Positions 22,666 to 34,172 of a stretch of DNA of 64,000 nt are shown here, one piece after another. The DNA comes from Tenrec ecaudatus (taxonomy: Eukaryota; Chordata; Mammalia; Afrosoricida; Tenrecidae), in contig NC_134541.1 in assembly GCF_050624435.1 (NCBI RefSeq), positions 12,020,995 through 12,084,994 on the forward strand, read 5' to 3'. The notes under the pieces were generated by a model. It was not told where the DNA came from. It saw only the letters and a program-made list of their open reading frames with translations, and did no database searches. A program made the position numbers and the translations under genes. Within the stretch, counting starts at the first letter, position 1. The number at the start of each line of letters is the position of its first letter.

Positions 22666-23014
22666 GTCTAGACCCTGGGGCTGGAGCAGGGGGTGACCTG
22701 GGAAGTCCCAGGCCCTGCCGAGCTATTGCTCTAGTGGAGGACACAGAGGGTAGACCCAGAAACAAGCACAGAGGAGAATCAGAGCATGGAGGTGGAGGCA
22801 GGGGTGGGGGGCAACCTTCAGCTTGGGAATTAGGGGAGGTCTCTCAGAGAAGGTGTCATGGGACAATGGTCCCCTGAAGAGACCATCAGGTGCATGGAGG
22901 CCGAGTGAGCAGAACGCGTGGAAGATGCTGCCAGAGAAGGACACAAGGGCAGACCTAGTCCTCCTGGGCAGTGTGCCCTGAGGGAGATGGAGCACATATG
23001 TGACAGGGCCCCAA

Positions 23015-23205
23015 ATTCTCTGCCCGAGAGTCATTTCCCACTCAGAGTGACCCTACAGGACAGAGCAGAACTGTCCCCCTGGGTTTCTGAGGCTCTAAGT
23101 CCTTATAGAAGCAGACAGCCTCATCTTTCTCCCACGGAGTGACTGACCGGTGGTTTTAAACTGACCTTGCCCAATGCATCACCCACTACACCACCAGGGC
23201 TCCTG
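23015..23205 (-). repeat. AfroSINE, antisense
   Basis: It contains 'ctacaggacagagcagaact' and ends 'cactacaccaccagggctcc'. Confidence 0.85.
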
Positions 23206-23326
23206 ACGGGACTCTCACTGGTGGTAAGGGAAAGACGCAGTGGTGGTTCAGAGGTAGAGCTGTCCCCTCCCGTGCGGGGACCTGACCTCCATTCCCAGTG
23301 AGTGCACCTTGCTCTGATGCCAAACC

Positions 23327-23512
23327 AGGAGCCCGGTGCTGTGGTGCTGAAGGGCTTGCTTGCTAACCAGACACTTGGTGATTGAAATCCACCCAGCGGC
23401 TCCCACCTGGCCACCTGCTCCCGTGAGGATGACAACTGAGAAAACCCAATGGGTGGAGCTCCTCTGCTACTTGGGGTGCTGTGAGTAAAAAAATGACTCA
23501 ACAGCACCCAGT
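23327..23512 (+). repeat. AfroSINE
   Basis: The head is 'aggagcccggtgctgtggtg'. The copy ends next to the start of the LINE tail at 23520. Confidence 0.75.
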
Positions 23513-23519
23513 CACAATG

Positions 23520-24800
23520 TTGTTGAAAAGGAAGTGGGTGTTAACAAACCCAGGGACAAGGAAACAACAAGTAATCTAAGATAGATGGCGAGGAGGGTGT
23601 AGGAGACCTGGTAGTATTTGATCAAGGGCAATGTAACCAAGAGGAATTACTGAAACCCAAACGAAGGTTGAGCATGATAATGGGACAAGAGGAAAGTAAA
23701 AGGAAATAGAGGAAAGAATTAGGAGGCAAAGGGCACTTATAGAGGTCTAAATACAGGCATGTACATATGTAAATATATTTATATATGATGACGGGGAAAT
23801 AGATCTATGTGCATATATTTATAGGTTTAGTATTAAGGTAGCAGATGGACATTGGGCCTCCACTCAAGTACTTCCTCAATGCAAGAATACTTTGTTCTAT
23901 TAACCTGGCATTTCATCATGCTCACCTTCCTGACACGATCGCTGAAGACAAATGGGCACATAAGCAAATATGGCAAAGAAAGATAATGGTGCCTGGCTAT
24001 CAAAAGATATATTGTCTGGGGTCTTAAAGGCTTGAAGGTAAACAAGCAGCCATCTAGCTGAGAAGCAACAAAGCCCACATGGAAGAAGCACACCAGCCTA
24101 TGTGATCACGAGGTGTTGAAAGAATCAGCTATCAGGCATCAAAGATCCAGAACAAAAACATCATATCATTGTGAATGAGGAGGAGTAGGAAGTGGAGACC
24201 CAAACTCATCTGTAGGCAACTGGACATCCCCTTACAGAAAGGTCACGGGAAGGAGAGGAGCCAGTCAGGGTGCAGTGTAACAACTCTGAAGCATACAACT
24301 TTGCTCTAGTTCTTAAATGCTTCCTCCCCGACTATCATGACCCCAATTCTACCTTACAAATCTGGCTAGACCAGAGGATGTACACTGGTACAGATGATAA
24401 CTGGAAACACAGGGAATCCAGGACAGATAAGCCCCTCAGGACCAATAATGAGAGTAGCCATACCAGGAGGGGAAGGGGAAGGTGGGGGAGAAAGGGGGTT
24501 CCTGTCATGATAATCTACACAGAACCCCCTCCCAGGGGGATGGACAATGGAAAAGTGGGTGAAGGGAGACAACAGTCAGTGTAAGACATGAAAAAATAAT
24601 AATTATTATAAATTATCAAGGGTTTGTGAGGGAGAGAAGGTAGGGGAAGGCGGGGGAATGAGGAGCTGATACCAAGGGCTCAAGTAGAAAGCAAATGTTT
24701 TGAGAATGATGATGGCAACAAATGTACAAATGTGCTTGACACAATGGATGGATTGTGACAAGAGTTGTATGAGCCCCCAATAAAATGATTTAAAGGAAAA
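23520..24800 (+). mobile_element. LINE 3' tail, about 1.28 kb copy
   Basis: It begins 'gaaaaggaagtgggtgttaa' and ends 'gagcccccaataaaatgatt' with an A-rich tail. It has no long open frame. The shared 3' end with AATAAA and variable 5' ends among copies fit a 5'-truncated LINE. I take it as the 3'UTR of an afrotherian L1 lineage, from memory. Confidence 0.65.
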
Positions 24801-24847
24801 AAAAGATTGACCCAGAAGGGGAGGGAGGGTGACTCACTAACTAACGG

Positions 24848-25045
24848 GCAGGTGCTCCTGGTGGAGCAGTGATTACTCCTTGGGCTGACATCCACATGGT
24901 CGGCAGTTTGAAACCACCAGCAACTATGCTGGAGAAAGACTGGGCTTTCTGCTCCTGAGAACAGTTACCGCCTCAGAAGCCCCCAGGGGGTTGCTGTGAG
25001 TTGGCAATGGCTCAATGGCCGCGAGGTTTGTGTTTTGAGTATCCG
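24848..25045 (+). repeat. AfroSINE
   Basis: The head 'gtgctcctggtggagcagtg' is followed by 'tggtcggcagtttgaaacca'. Confidence 0.85.
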
Positions 25046-25184
25046 CTTGGGTAATGGACAGGGGTAGATTTGCACCCAGATCACAATTTTTTAAAACAAA
25101 GAAAATTAAGAAGACCTAGGTCTGCCTTTGGCACTGGAGTCTTAAAAAAAAAAAAAACAAAAACCATCTATCTAGGACCAAAGG

Positions 25185-25362
25185 GAGCCTGATGGCGTAA
25201 TGGTTATGGATTCGGCTGCCATTGGTAAGACCGGCAGTTTCGAAACCACCAGCTGCTCCGTGGGAGAAAGATGGGGCTTTCTGCTCCCATCGAGAGCTTC
25301 TACCCTATCCTATAGGTCCATGTGAGTCTGAACGGACTCGGTGGCAGTGAAAGTTTTTTAAC
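25185..25362 (+). repeat. AfroSINE
   Basis: The head 'gggagcctgatggcgtaatg' leads to a tail 'gaacggactcggtggcagtg'. Confidence 0.85.
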
Positions 25363-27129
25363 ATAGGACCCAAGTGACAGCGGAAACTGGAAAGATTAAA
25401 TGGGAAACTTAGGGAGCAGCGAGCAGATGTTAATGGGGAAGGAGCACCGCAGAAAGTGAGCGTGCCGCGGACTTGCACCGACAGAGACAGTGAAGTTGGT
25501 GTGTGTTTGGTTCTCAGCAACAATAGAGAAACGTAAAGAGATCAACAATGCTGTAACAGAACAAATAGAGAACGCCGGCGGCCGTGAGCAGTGTGTGCTT
25601 CTAAGAAGTATCTATTTAGGGTCAAAGTGCCCACAGCCGCTTGGACGGTTAGGGGGACCTTGCAGGGCAGTGAGGGCGAGACAACCCAGAGAGAGAGGGC
25701 AGGCATGTTTGTCATGGACGCGCTGTATAATACAGGCAGTGACAGTTGAATTGGTATCTGTTTGGCTGTGTCTACTTTCAAAACGACAAAATCCCTTAGA
25801 AACAAAGATGCCAGGTTTAGGTCTCAGCACCTGAACGATGGAGGTGCCATTTGGATGGGGGTGGGGAAGGGGTGCAAAGAGCCATCAACAGTGCAAGTCA
25901 GAGCAGGAGGATTTGGGGGGGGGGGGGAAACTGGGTGTCGATCAAGCCCAGGTTGCCTGTATCCGTAAAGATCACCCCAACACCCCCCTCACCCCACACC
26001 CCTCTCAGATTCTCAAACATCAGCTCAGTGCCTCGGAAAGCGGCTCATCTCCAGTCATTCGCGGGCAGCACAGAAAAACTGGCCATGGGTGTGTGTGAAC
26101 TCAGAAGAAACTCCTGCTGCCTGAAAGGGGTGACGAAGTAAGCAGCTGGGGGCCAGAGAAGGATGAGCACCTGCTTCCTTCAACCCCTGAAGCATCTGAC
26201 CCACGAAGGCAGTGCTTTCTAATTAGCAAGCCAGCTGCCTTGGGAGGGACACAGACAAGGAGGAGGTGGGAGAAGTCTTCGAAGGCCCAGAGTGATTCAG
26301 AAGCTGACAGTCTCCCCTCTGGAACTGTCCAGATGGCAGCTGCCCTACACGGGTGTCTCTCGCTTCGCCCGAAGCTCGGGCCCCCAAGGCGATAACCATC
26401 CTGTTCGCACCTAGAGACAAGCCTTCTGAGTGACTCCACTTTCTGGGCCCCGCTCCTGGTGACAGCAGGACAATTTTACACGGGGCAGGTGGGCCCGGTG
26501 CCAGGGGAGGTGTGAACAGCAGCCCCTCATCAGCTGTCACTTTTCCTTGATGGTGCTGTGGCGTGAATGACGTGGCAGGTGTGGCCTCTCCGTTCCCTGT
26601 GGCCGGGCGCAGAGACGCCTGGAGATTTGGGGGTGAGGTGGGGGTGGGGGGTGATCCCAAGATGAGAGGAGCCAAGAAGCCAGGAGCAGTAAATCCTGGC
26701 ACTTTCGGGAGTGTGAGGATGGAAACTGGTCCCTGTGAGCAGGATCCTAATTTGGTAACCGAAGCTGCTAAAATGGGTTTTTCTGTCATGGACCGCTTTG
26801 GTTTCTGCCGGCCCATCGGCCCTCCCTCTCCACAGCTTCTGGCCAAACAGGCTGAATTTTTATTTGGAGAATCCCTCCTCCCCAACATCCATTTCACGGG
26901 GTTGGATGGGGCTCATGTGTCCCTCCACCCCTCCAGTCCAGCCCAGATCCAGGACTCAGGTCTGGCCAATCAGATCATCCCTTTCCTGCTCAGCTGAGTG
27001 CCCATCAAAAGTCAGCCCTGAGACGATCCTGGAACGGCTAGGAGATTTTGTGGGTGTGGACAATCTGCACCTCTGCCCACCACCACCCACGACTTCATTC
27101 TCAAACAGACTAATTCATTCTCAAGGGAC
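25363..27129. other. Unassigned intergenic sequence
   Basis: There is a poly-G run at 25915-25927. The segment at about 26140-27000 is GC-rich, repeat-free and open in two opposing frames (224 and 144 residues). Neither resembles a known family, and there is no splice or promoter evidence. Confidence 0.4.
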
Positions 27130-27310
27130 TCGGGCCCGGGTGCCGTGGTGGGGCTATATGTTGGATGGCGAACTGCAAGGTCAGCAGTTTGAAAGCACCA
27201 GCTGGTCCGAGGGAGAAAGATGAGGCTTCGACTCTCGTTCACAATTGGTCTCAGAAACCCACAGGGCCAGCTCTACTCTGCCCTACAGGGTCTCTAGGAG
27301 CCGCAGTGAT
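27130..27310 (+). repeat. AfroSINE
   Basis: It contains 'caaggtcagcagtttgaaag' and 'ctctactctgccctacaggg'. Confidence 0.8.
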
Positions 27311-27535
27311 TAAAAAGTATCAAGTATTTTGGGCAGTGTTGATCCACCCTGAACGGAACTGGCTCACAGTGTGCTGTAATTATGCCTCTGGATAGGAAGG
27401 AAAGGGCCTCTCATATAATGCTGACATTTTTGAACTTGGTAAAAAGTCGGAAACATCTGACCTAGGTAAGGAAGCAGGCCCCAAATGGATTTCCCTGCAG
27501 CTAAGCAAAGACCTCCTCAAAGTAACCTTTCAGCC

Positions 27536-27727
27536 CACTGGTTCTCAACCTGTGGGTCGAGACCCCTTGGGGGGGGTCGAATGACTCTTTGATAGGAGTC
27601 ACCCGATTCAGCACAGTAGCAAAATGACTGATGAAGTAGCTTCGAAAATAATTTTATGGTTGGGGGGTCACCACAACATGAGGAGCGATCTTAAGGGTCA
27701 CGGCATTAGGAAGGTTGAGAACCACTG
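27536..27727 (-). mobile_element. SPIN-like hAT MITE
   Basis: 192 bp, from cactggttctcaacctg to ggttgagaaccactg, in the opposite sense to the copy at 22472. The flanks tttcagcc and ttttagat share five of eight positions. Confidence 0.85.
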
Positions 27728-27756
27728 TTTTAGATGGAGATTTCTTTCTCAATTCG

Positions 27757-27962
27757 AGTCAGCAACTTCCGGCCCACAGCTGGTCTTTGTAAATAAAGTT
27801 TTATTGGCACATAACCACACCCACTTGTCTATTTATGGTCCGAGGCTGCTCTCCTGTAACAACGGCAGAGCTGAGTCAGGGCAATGGGAAGCAGGTCGTT
27901 TGCAGAACCAAACGTATTTACTGTCTGGTCCTTTACAGAAAAAATGTTTGCAGACCTGTGTT
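27757..27962 (-). mobile_element. hAT-Charlie-type MITE (older family)
   Basis: It contains 'tttgtaaataaagttttatt', 'acaacggcagagctgagtca' and 'ggtcctttacagaaaaaatg'. This is a widespread ancient mammalian hAT pattern; the exact family name is uncertain. Confidence 0.65.
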
Positions 27963-29084
27963 CCAATTGGGACACAGTTCGCAGTGTGGGCTTCTGGACA
28001 TGGCGCACAGGCTGGGTGGCATGCTGGTGAAGCTGGCAGCAGCGTTCCTTCCGGTTGTGGTCTTTCGTGATGCCATAGCCCGGACTAGAGGAGGGAGTTG
28101 TGAGGGCTTCGCGTGGCTTGGGGAGCTGGTCAGAGCTGGAACTGTGAGCCTGGGGCTGGGGCCGCTCTATCCACACGGCACTATTCTCTGTAAGTCTGTT
28201 GGCCTGTGTTCTGGGTGGGGCATTGGCTTGGAGAGAGCCAGTGGAGTAAGCTTGACTGTCATCTTTATGGAAACTGACCACCAATCTTGGAGGGACCTCA
28301 GCGCTTCAACTGCTAACCGTTTGGGTCCCAGCCTGCCACTACCTTCCTCTTTGAGCTTGTTAAAGAGGGATTTCCCGGACACTGATGCCACCTCTGAGAT
28401 CCCAAAGGAACTTGACCTTTCCCCAGGGTAGCCTCCTGGCTGCAGCTCCTCTAGCTGGCATCGGAATGAGACACTTCCAGGCTGTGACTGGGCGGAAGAA
28501 GAAATTGGGGAAGCTGAATCTGAACTCTCATTGCTGTGAATTTACAACCCAGAAGGGCAATGGGGATTTGAGTCCAGCCTTTAATTCCTTTGGACCTTAG
28601 TTTGTTCGCATTCTCAGTGACAAGGGTGTTAATTTGTCTCTGGAAACATAATAGAGAGAGGCTTTCTGTTCAAATATGGGCACATCCACCGTGGGGTTTT
28701 ATGACGCGAGTGTGTTTAACCTCATTGAGGAACCCCTGGTGAGTTACACTGGCCAACAAAGCTGGCCGGAATTGGAGATGAGAAATGAAATCGGGAATTA
28801 ATTTTCAGTGTGGAGCGTGGAGCAGCTTTTGTATTGATTGGATGAGCGTGCTTTTCCCAGCCCTCGCCCAAGCCGGTAGGACCAGGGGACTCCCAAAAGA
28901 GCATTGGTTGACATTGGGGTTCAATAAAGCAGGGTCAGGACTAGACAAGAAGACTGGACCCCCCCTCCACAGGAGTGGTCATTATGCCAAGCTCAAGAGG
29001 ACGGGGGGTGGAGGGGACAGTTATCTGTCACTCTTCAGGATTATTTGGTGGGGTACCAGGCAAACCGTGAGAAGGGGCCATATC
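27963..29084. other. Unassigned intergenic sequence
   Basis: Unique sequence. The overlapping open frames at 27624-28431 span repeat and non-repeat sequence and look like chance. Confidence 0.4.
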
Positions 29085-29770
29085 TGACCTCCTCGGGCTC
29101 CCCTATTGCCGTGAAGCCGAGGTCAGACATCCTTTCGTATGTAATCTGACCTTTCGTATGTAATCTGATATCAACCGTTCCTCACCCGGCACTCGACTTC
29201 TCAGCTGGGTTGGACAATTCATTGTCATGGCCACACTGAGCTCACAAACATACTCACACTTTAGTAGGGGGTGGGGGTGTTATTAGGGATGTTAACAAGT
29301 TCCCACAAGTTAGGATCAGTAAACAGTAAGGATACAATCACTGGTCAACAGCCCTGCCTCTTAGCCAGCTAAACCTTGGTCTGATCCTTCCCCTGGTCCC
29401 CTGGCCTCTGCCTCCATGAGCCAGGAAGCTAGCCCAGGGCTGTCTCTCCAGTGCTCACTCTCATAGCCTGATAGTTTCGATGCTGCTCCTCTGTTCCATC
29501 TCATGGTCTCCTGGCCTCGGCCTTTGGTCTCAGCCAGGCTCCTCTGCTCTGCCCCATGGTCTCAGTGCTGCAGCGCTGTGCCTCTAGTCTCAGCCTCCTC
29601 CACTTGAGATAGAGGGCTCCAGCATTCCCCACTGATCCTCTCTTCTGATGCTCTTGGGATGTCTCCGCTGCTGCAGCTTCAGAGATGGTGCTTATACATA
29701 GAGAAATGGCTTGGATGGAGGTGGGGTTGTCTTTCAGCAGACCATACCCCTAAGGAAACAAAGGAAGGTC
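29085..29770. repeat. Probable interspersed repeat, family unknown
   Basis: A mixed-composition block with a direct duplication of cctttcgtatgtaatctga (about 29131-29168). Its low-complexity CT-rich text repeats 'ggtctc' and 'gcctctg'. It resembles an LTR in style, but I found no ends or target duplication. Confidence 0.3.
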
Positions 29771-29774
29771 ATAT

Positions 29775-29930
29775 GCTGACCTTGCAGTTGGCAGCCCAAC
29801 ATGTAACCACTATGCCACCAGGGCTCCTAGAAGGGGCATATTAATTGACTGCATCCCAGGCACCTCCATCAAAGCACTGGTTCTTAACCTTGGCGATATA
29901 ATGGGATCACCAGGGGTCAAAGGATAGACA
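29775..29930. repeat. AfroSINE fragment (-) and MER5-like fragment
   Basis: 29775-29828 is the antisense head of a SINE ('ccactatgccaccagggctc'). About 29876-29930 ('tggttcttaaccttggcg') resembles MER5A. Confidence 0.55.
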
Positions 29931-30109
29931 GATGTAGCCACTTGGTGAATGTTTTGTTGTGAATATTTTTTGCCACAATTAGAAATATATATATATATAT
30001 ATATGAAAAACAATGAGTATGAGGAAGAAAATGTTCTAGAATATGGTGATAATCGGTCATCTCTTCTTGATATAATTGAATTATTGTATGACCTGTGGAG
30101 GAAGTAGTG

Positions 30110-31375
30110 GGAAAAGGAGGTGGTGTTAACAAACCCAGGGACAAGGGAACAACAAGGGATCCAAAATCAGTGGCAAGGAGGGTGTAAGAGGCCTGGTAGG
30201 GCTTGATCAAGGGCAATGTAACCAAGAGGAATTGCTTGAAGCCCAAATGAAGGTTGAGCATGATAGTGGGACAAGAGGAAAGTAAAAGGAAATAGAGGAT
30301 AGAACTAGGAGGCAAAGGGCACTTATAGAGGCCTAAATACAGGCATGTACATATGTAAATATATATAAATGATGATGGGGAAATAGATCTATGTACATAT
30401 ATTTATAGGTTTAGTATTGAGGTAGCAGCAGATGGACATTGGGCCTCCAGTCAAGTCCTGCCTCAACGCAAGAACACTTTGTTCTCTTAAACTGGCATTC
30501 CATGCTGCACACTTTCCCAACACAATTGCTGAAGGCAAATGGATGCATAAGAAAATGCGGTGAAGAAACTGATGGTGCCAGCTATCAAAAGATATATTGT
30601 CTGGGGTCTTAAAGGCTTGAAGATAAACAAGCAGCCATCTAGCTGAGAAGCAACAAAGCCCACATGGAAGAAACACATCGGCCTGTGTGATCACGAGGTG
30701 TCAATGGGATCAGGTATCAGGCATTAAAGAACAAAAAATCATATCATTGTGAATGAGGGGGAGTGCAGAGAAGGGACCCAAAGCCCATCTGTAGGCAACT
30801 GGACATCCCCTTACAGAAGGGTCATGGGGAGGAAATGAGCCAGTCAGGGTACAGTGTAGCAATGATGAAACATACAACTTTCCTCTAGTTCTTAAATGCT
30901 TCCTCCCCACACTATCATGATCCCAATTCTACCTTACAAATCTGGATAGACCAGAGGATATACACTGGTACAGATCGGAACTGGAAACACAGGGCATCCA
31001 GGACAGATGAACCCTTCAGGACCAGTAGTGAGAGTGGCGATACCGGGAGGGTGGCGGGAAAGTAGGGTAGAAAGTGGGAACCAATCACAAGGATCTACTA
31101 TATATAACCCCCTCCCTGAGGGACAGACAACAGAAAAGTGGGTGAAGGGAGATGTCAGACAGTGTAAGATATGACAAAATAATAATTCATAAATTTTCAA
31201 GGGTTCATGAGGGAGGGGGAGAAAAAATGAGGAGCTGATACCAAGGGCTCAAGTAGAAAGCAAATGTTTTGAGAAGGATGATGGCAACAAATGTACAGAT
31301 GTGCTTGACACAGTGGATGGATGGTTGGATTGTGGTAAGAGTTGCATGTAAAATCAATAAAATGATTTTTTTTTA
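30110..31375 (+). mobile_element. LINE 3' tail, about 1.27 kb copy
   Basis: It is closely similar to 23520-24800 along its whole length. It begins 'gtgggaaaaggaggtggtgt' and ends 'atcaataaaatgatttttt'. Same strand and nearly the same 5' start as the first copy. No coding capacity. Confidence 0.7.
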
Positions 31376-31944
31376 AAAGAGCCAAACTGTCCTGTTAAGC
31401 TTGCATTTCAGAACAACAACTTTTTTCTTTTTTTTAGCCTGAGTGCGCCCTGCACTCTCTGGTCTTGTGGTGTCAGCTGGGAGTTGGTTCTGGCCCATGG
31501 TGGCACATATATGCAGAGGAGAGCCGCTCCCCGGGGCCGGCTTCCGGAACAGATGGCCAGGCCTGCCTTTCTCAGCTTGACCCAACAGAGCTATCCACTG
31601 AAGTACTGGGTGCTGTTGATTGGATTCGGACTCCTGCGCTGGATGGAAAGTGTGCTGGGGGCGGGGGGGGGGGCGGGACTTTCATGGCTGGGATCTTTCA
31701 GACGGAAATCTCAGGTGTATTTTCCAAGGAGCCTACCTTCTGGCCAGTCTTCAAGGGCTTCACATTCACATCTGAAACATACATTTCACTGGGCATCCTG
31801 TCCTTGATCTGGCAAGTAGGTAGAGAAGACAGTGGTTAAAACAAAACCAAACTTAGGCTAGGTCCTGCCCCCAGAGATTCTGGGCCTCGATTGGACTGGA
31901 GTGCTCCCTGGCAAGGGCTGGTGATTTTACTCTCGAGCAAGGTG
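31376..31944. other. Unassigned intergenic sequence
   Basis: A G-rich run lies near 31658-31677. No gene or repeat recognised. Confidence 0.4.
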
Positions 31945-32155
31945 GAACTCACGCCAACGAGGCAATTCCTAACTCAGGGCGGCTCTCTGGACAGCACGGA
32001 CTTGCCCCCTGGGGGTTTCTGAGACTGTGAATCCTCACAGAAGCAGAAAGCCCTATCTTCTCCCTTGGAGAGGCTAGTGGACTCAAACTGTTGATCTTGT
32101 GGTTAGCACCCCCCTCCCCCCCCCCCCCCCCGTGTGTAAACCGACACCACCAGGC
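31945..32155 (-). repeat. AfroSINE, antisense, with internal poly-C expansion
   Basis: It contains 'ctgggggtttctgagactgt' and 'ctcaaactgttgatcttgtg'. A C-run at 32108-32131 has expanded within the copy, which ends 'cgacaccaccaggct'. Confidence 0.75.
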
Positions 32156-32354
32156 TGCATTCCCAAACACCCTGGCTGCTTGTGGCTCTCAACCCCCTGC
32201 AGGGGAGGATGACAGTAATCTGACTGGAAACCCTGGGAAAAGCTTGATAAAGCAGCTCCCAACTGTGAGGTCAGCCTCGAGGGTCAGGGGGAGCTTTGTT
32301 CCTGGAGGGTGAGCCTGCAGGCGAAGGAGAGACTTCACTGGGGGAGTTGGTGAG

Positions 32355-32852
32355 TGCTATAGTTTATTGTGCCAGCCTGGCCAATAAACACAAGTAGGAT
32401 TAACTGAAGGGCAGAGGGATAAATGGCTTGGTGAGCCTCACCTTGGTTGTTCTGTGCCTCAGTTTAAAGGGGTACACTACCTGTGGGATGCCTAGCCTGT
32501 GGACTGTGTCGCTGTAAGTTGAGGTCCCTTTAAGCCCACACGATTGGAATGTTCATCTCTGGAGCTGGGGACGACAGTTGATGACAGTTGGGGACCTGCC
32601 TTGCTGTTTTGCTGCCTGGAGATATATAGCCCAGCTCTCTCTACAGAAGGGGACTGGCAACTGGCGGCTCTCAAGCCTTAAAGGACTCCTAGTGTCTCAC
32701 TGCTTTATAATGTAACTGTTAATTTCTTGTATTATCTATCTGTATATAATTTAACGGTTCATTTCTTGAATTATATATCTATCTTTATAAATATATTTAT
32801 ATATAATTACTAGCAATCTGGTTTGTCTCTCTAGAGAACCCTGTCCAATACA
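32355..32852 (+). mobile_element. Solo LTR with 5 bp target duplication (ERVL-like)
   Basis: It starts tgctatagtttattgtgc and ends 'gaaccctgtccaataca', so it has TG...CA ends and is 498 bp. The exact 5-mer gtgag flanks both sides (32350-32354 and 32853-32857). It has no viral genes. The family is inferred from its ends and TSD length. Confidence 0.8.
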
Positions 32853-32894
32853 GTGAGCATCATTTTATCAAGGCTACATAGCCATACCTAAGCC

Positions 32895-33245
32895 ATGCCA
32901 GGTAAGCTTTAGATGCTAACTGCAACGTCAGCAGTTCAAACCCACCTTGAACTTGCTGTTCCTATAAAGATGAAAAGATACACTACTTTAGAAACCCTTT
33001 GTAGCAGTGGTTCTCAATTTGTGGGTCTCGACCCCTTTGGGGGGGGATCCAACGACCCTTTCACAGGGGTCGCCTGATTCATAACAGTAGCAAAGTTACA
33101 GTTATGAAGTAGCAATGAAAATAATTTTATGATTGGGGGTCCCCACCACATGAGGAACTGTTTTAAGGGGTCGCAGCCTTAGGAAGGTTGAGAGCCACTG
33201 CTCTATAGGGTCACCATGAGTCATAATCAATTCAGGGCTCTGATT
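32895..33245 (+). repeat. AfroSINE interrupted by SPIN
   Basis: The left arm (about 32905-33004) contains 'aacgtcagcagttcaaaccc'. The right arm (33201-33245) resumes with 'ggtcaccatgagtcataatc'. Confidence 0.8.
33005..33200 (-). mobile_element. SPIN-like hAT MITE in an AfroSINE
   Basis: 196 bp, from cagtggttctcaatttg to ggttgagagccactg. The flanks are ctttgtag (32997-33004) and ctctatag (33201-33208), matching at six of eight positions. The site in the SINE is the same as at 16221. Confidence 0.88.
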
Positions 33246-33412
33246 GCTTATCTATTCTGATTAGCGATTCCTTCAAAGGTGCTTCATAATAATATCTTCT
33301 TGTCTTATGTGTGCTGTTCTCATAATGGATGTGATTATGCCTTTAAGATGCACATACGTATAATGGTATGGAATTTTAAACATACTTCTTTTGAAATGTG
33401 TATGATTCATGT

Positions 33413-33620
33413 AGAAGAGCCAAGGTGGCGTCGTGGTTATGCATTGGTTGGGCTGCTAATCACAAGGTCAGCAGTTTGAAACCACCAACTGCTTCTCAAG
33501 AGAAAGACAAGGCTTTCTACACCCATAAAGAGTTACCATCTCGGGAACTCACAAGGCAGGCCTACTCTGTCCTACAAGGGTTGATTTGAGTCGGCCACCA
33601 AGTTTGAGGGATTTTTGTTT
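33413..33620 (+). repeat. AfroSINE
   Basis: It contains 'ggtggcgtcgtggttatgca', 'aaggtcagcagtttgaaacc' and a T-rich tail. Confidence 0.88.
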
Positions 33621-33989
33621 TGTCTTGTTTTTTGATAATCTGATGAGGTTTTGGTGATTAGGATGATTTGATTGTGTTGACTTGTTCTGAGGTCACTACT
33701 TTAGTAGAGTTTACATATAAACACATGACATCATTTTGCTCATGAATTATCTTTTTTTTTCTTAAGTTTCAACTGGACGGCTGTGGATTCGGCCGTTTTA
33801 AACACCATCTCCAAGTAGCCTTTCTGCTCCCCCGAGCGAGGGCTGAGCCACAGGACCGACATCCAGCTTCTCTTCCGCTCCCCTCCTGCCATCTCCAAAT
33901 AGTTTTTGAGCACCTTCTAGGCCTGAGCAGTAGGAACACAGCAGTCACGAAGGCAGATTGTGCGCTAAGCACAAGCTCCAAGCGGTTAT
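33621..33989. other. Unassigned intergenic sequence
   Basis: AT-rich, then mixed sequence with nothing recognised. Confidence 0.4.
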
Positions 33990-34172
33990 AACAAGAGGCT
34001 ATCGAGTCCCTTCTGACTCCAGATGAGCCTCCAGTGTCGGAGCAGAACCGTGCTCCACAGGGTTTCAGGGACTGTTAGCTGGGCCGGGGGGGAGGGGCGG
34101 GGGGACGGGGCTAGGCCAACTGACGTGTCTCTGGGTGGATTTGAACCTCCAACATGAACAGCGTGCGCCAAG
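33990..34172 (-). repeat. AfroSINE, antisense, diverged
   Basis: It contains 'cgagtcccttctgactccag' and 'gggtggatttgaacctccaa'. Confidence 0.6.

Noticed and set aside
26223-26997. 224- and 144-residue open frames on opposite strands
   Set aside because: GC-rich DNA gives long chance frames. There is no known domain, promoter or splice evidence.
27624-28431. Overlapping 148- and 198-residue frames
   Set aside because: They run through SPIN and hAT repeat sequence into unique DNA; a real exon would not be expected to do so.
3095-33200. Naming the roughly 190 bp hAT elements as rodent URR1
   Set aside because: The ends look alike, but the surrounding repeats are afrotherian. SPIN in a tenrec fits better, although a consensus comparison is needed.
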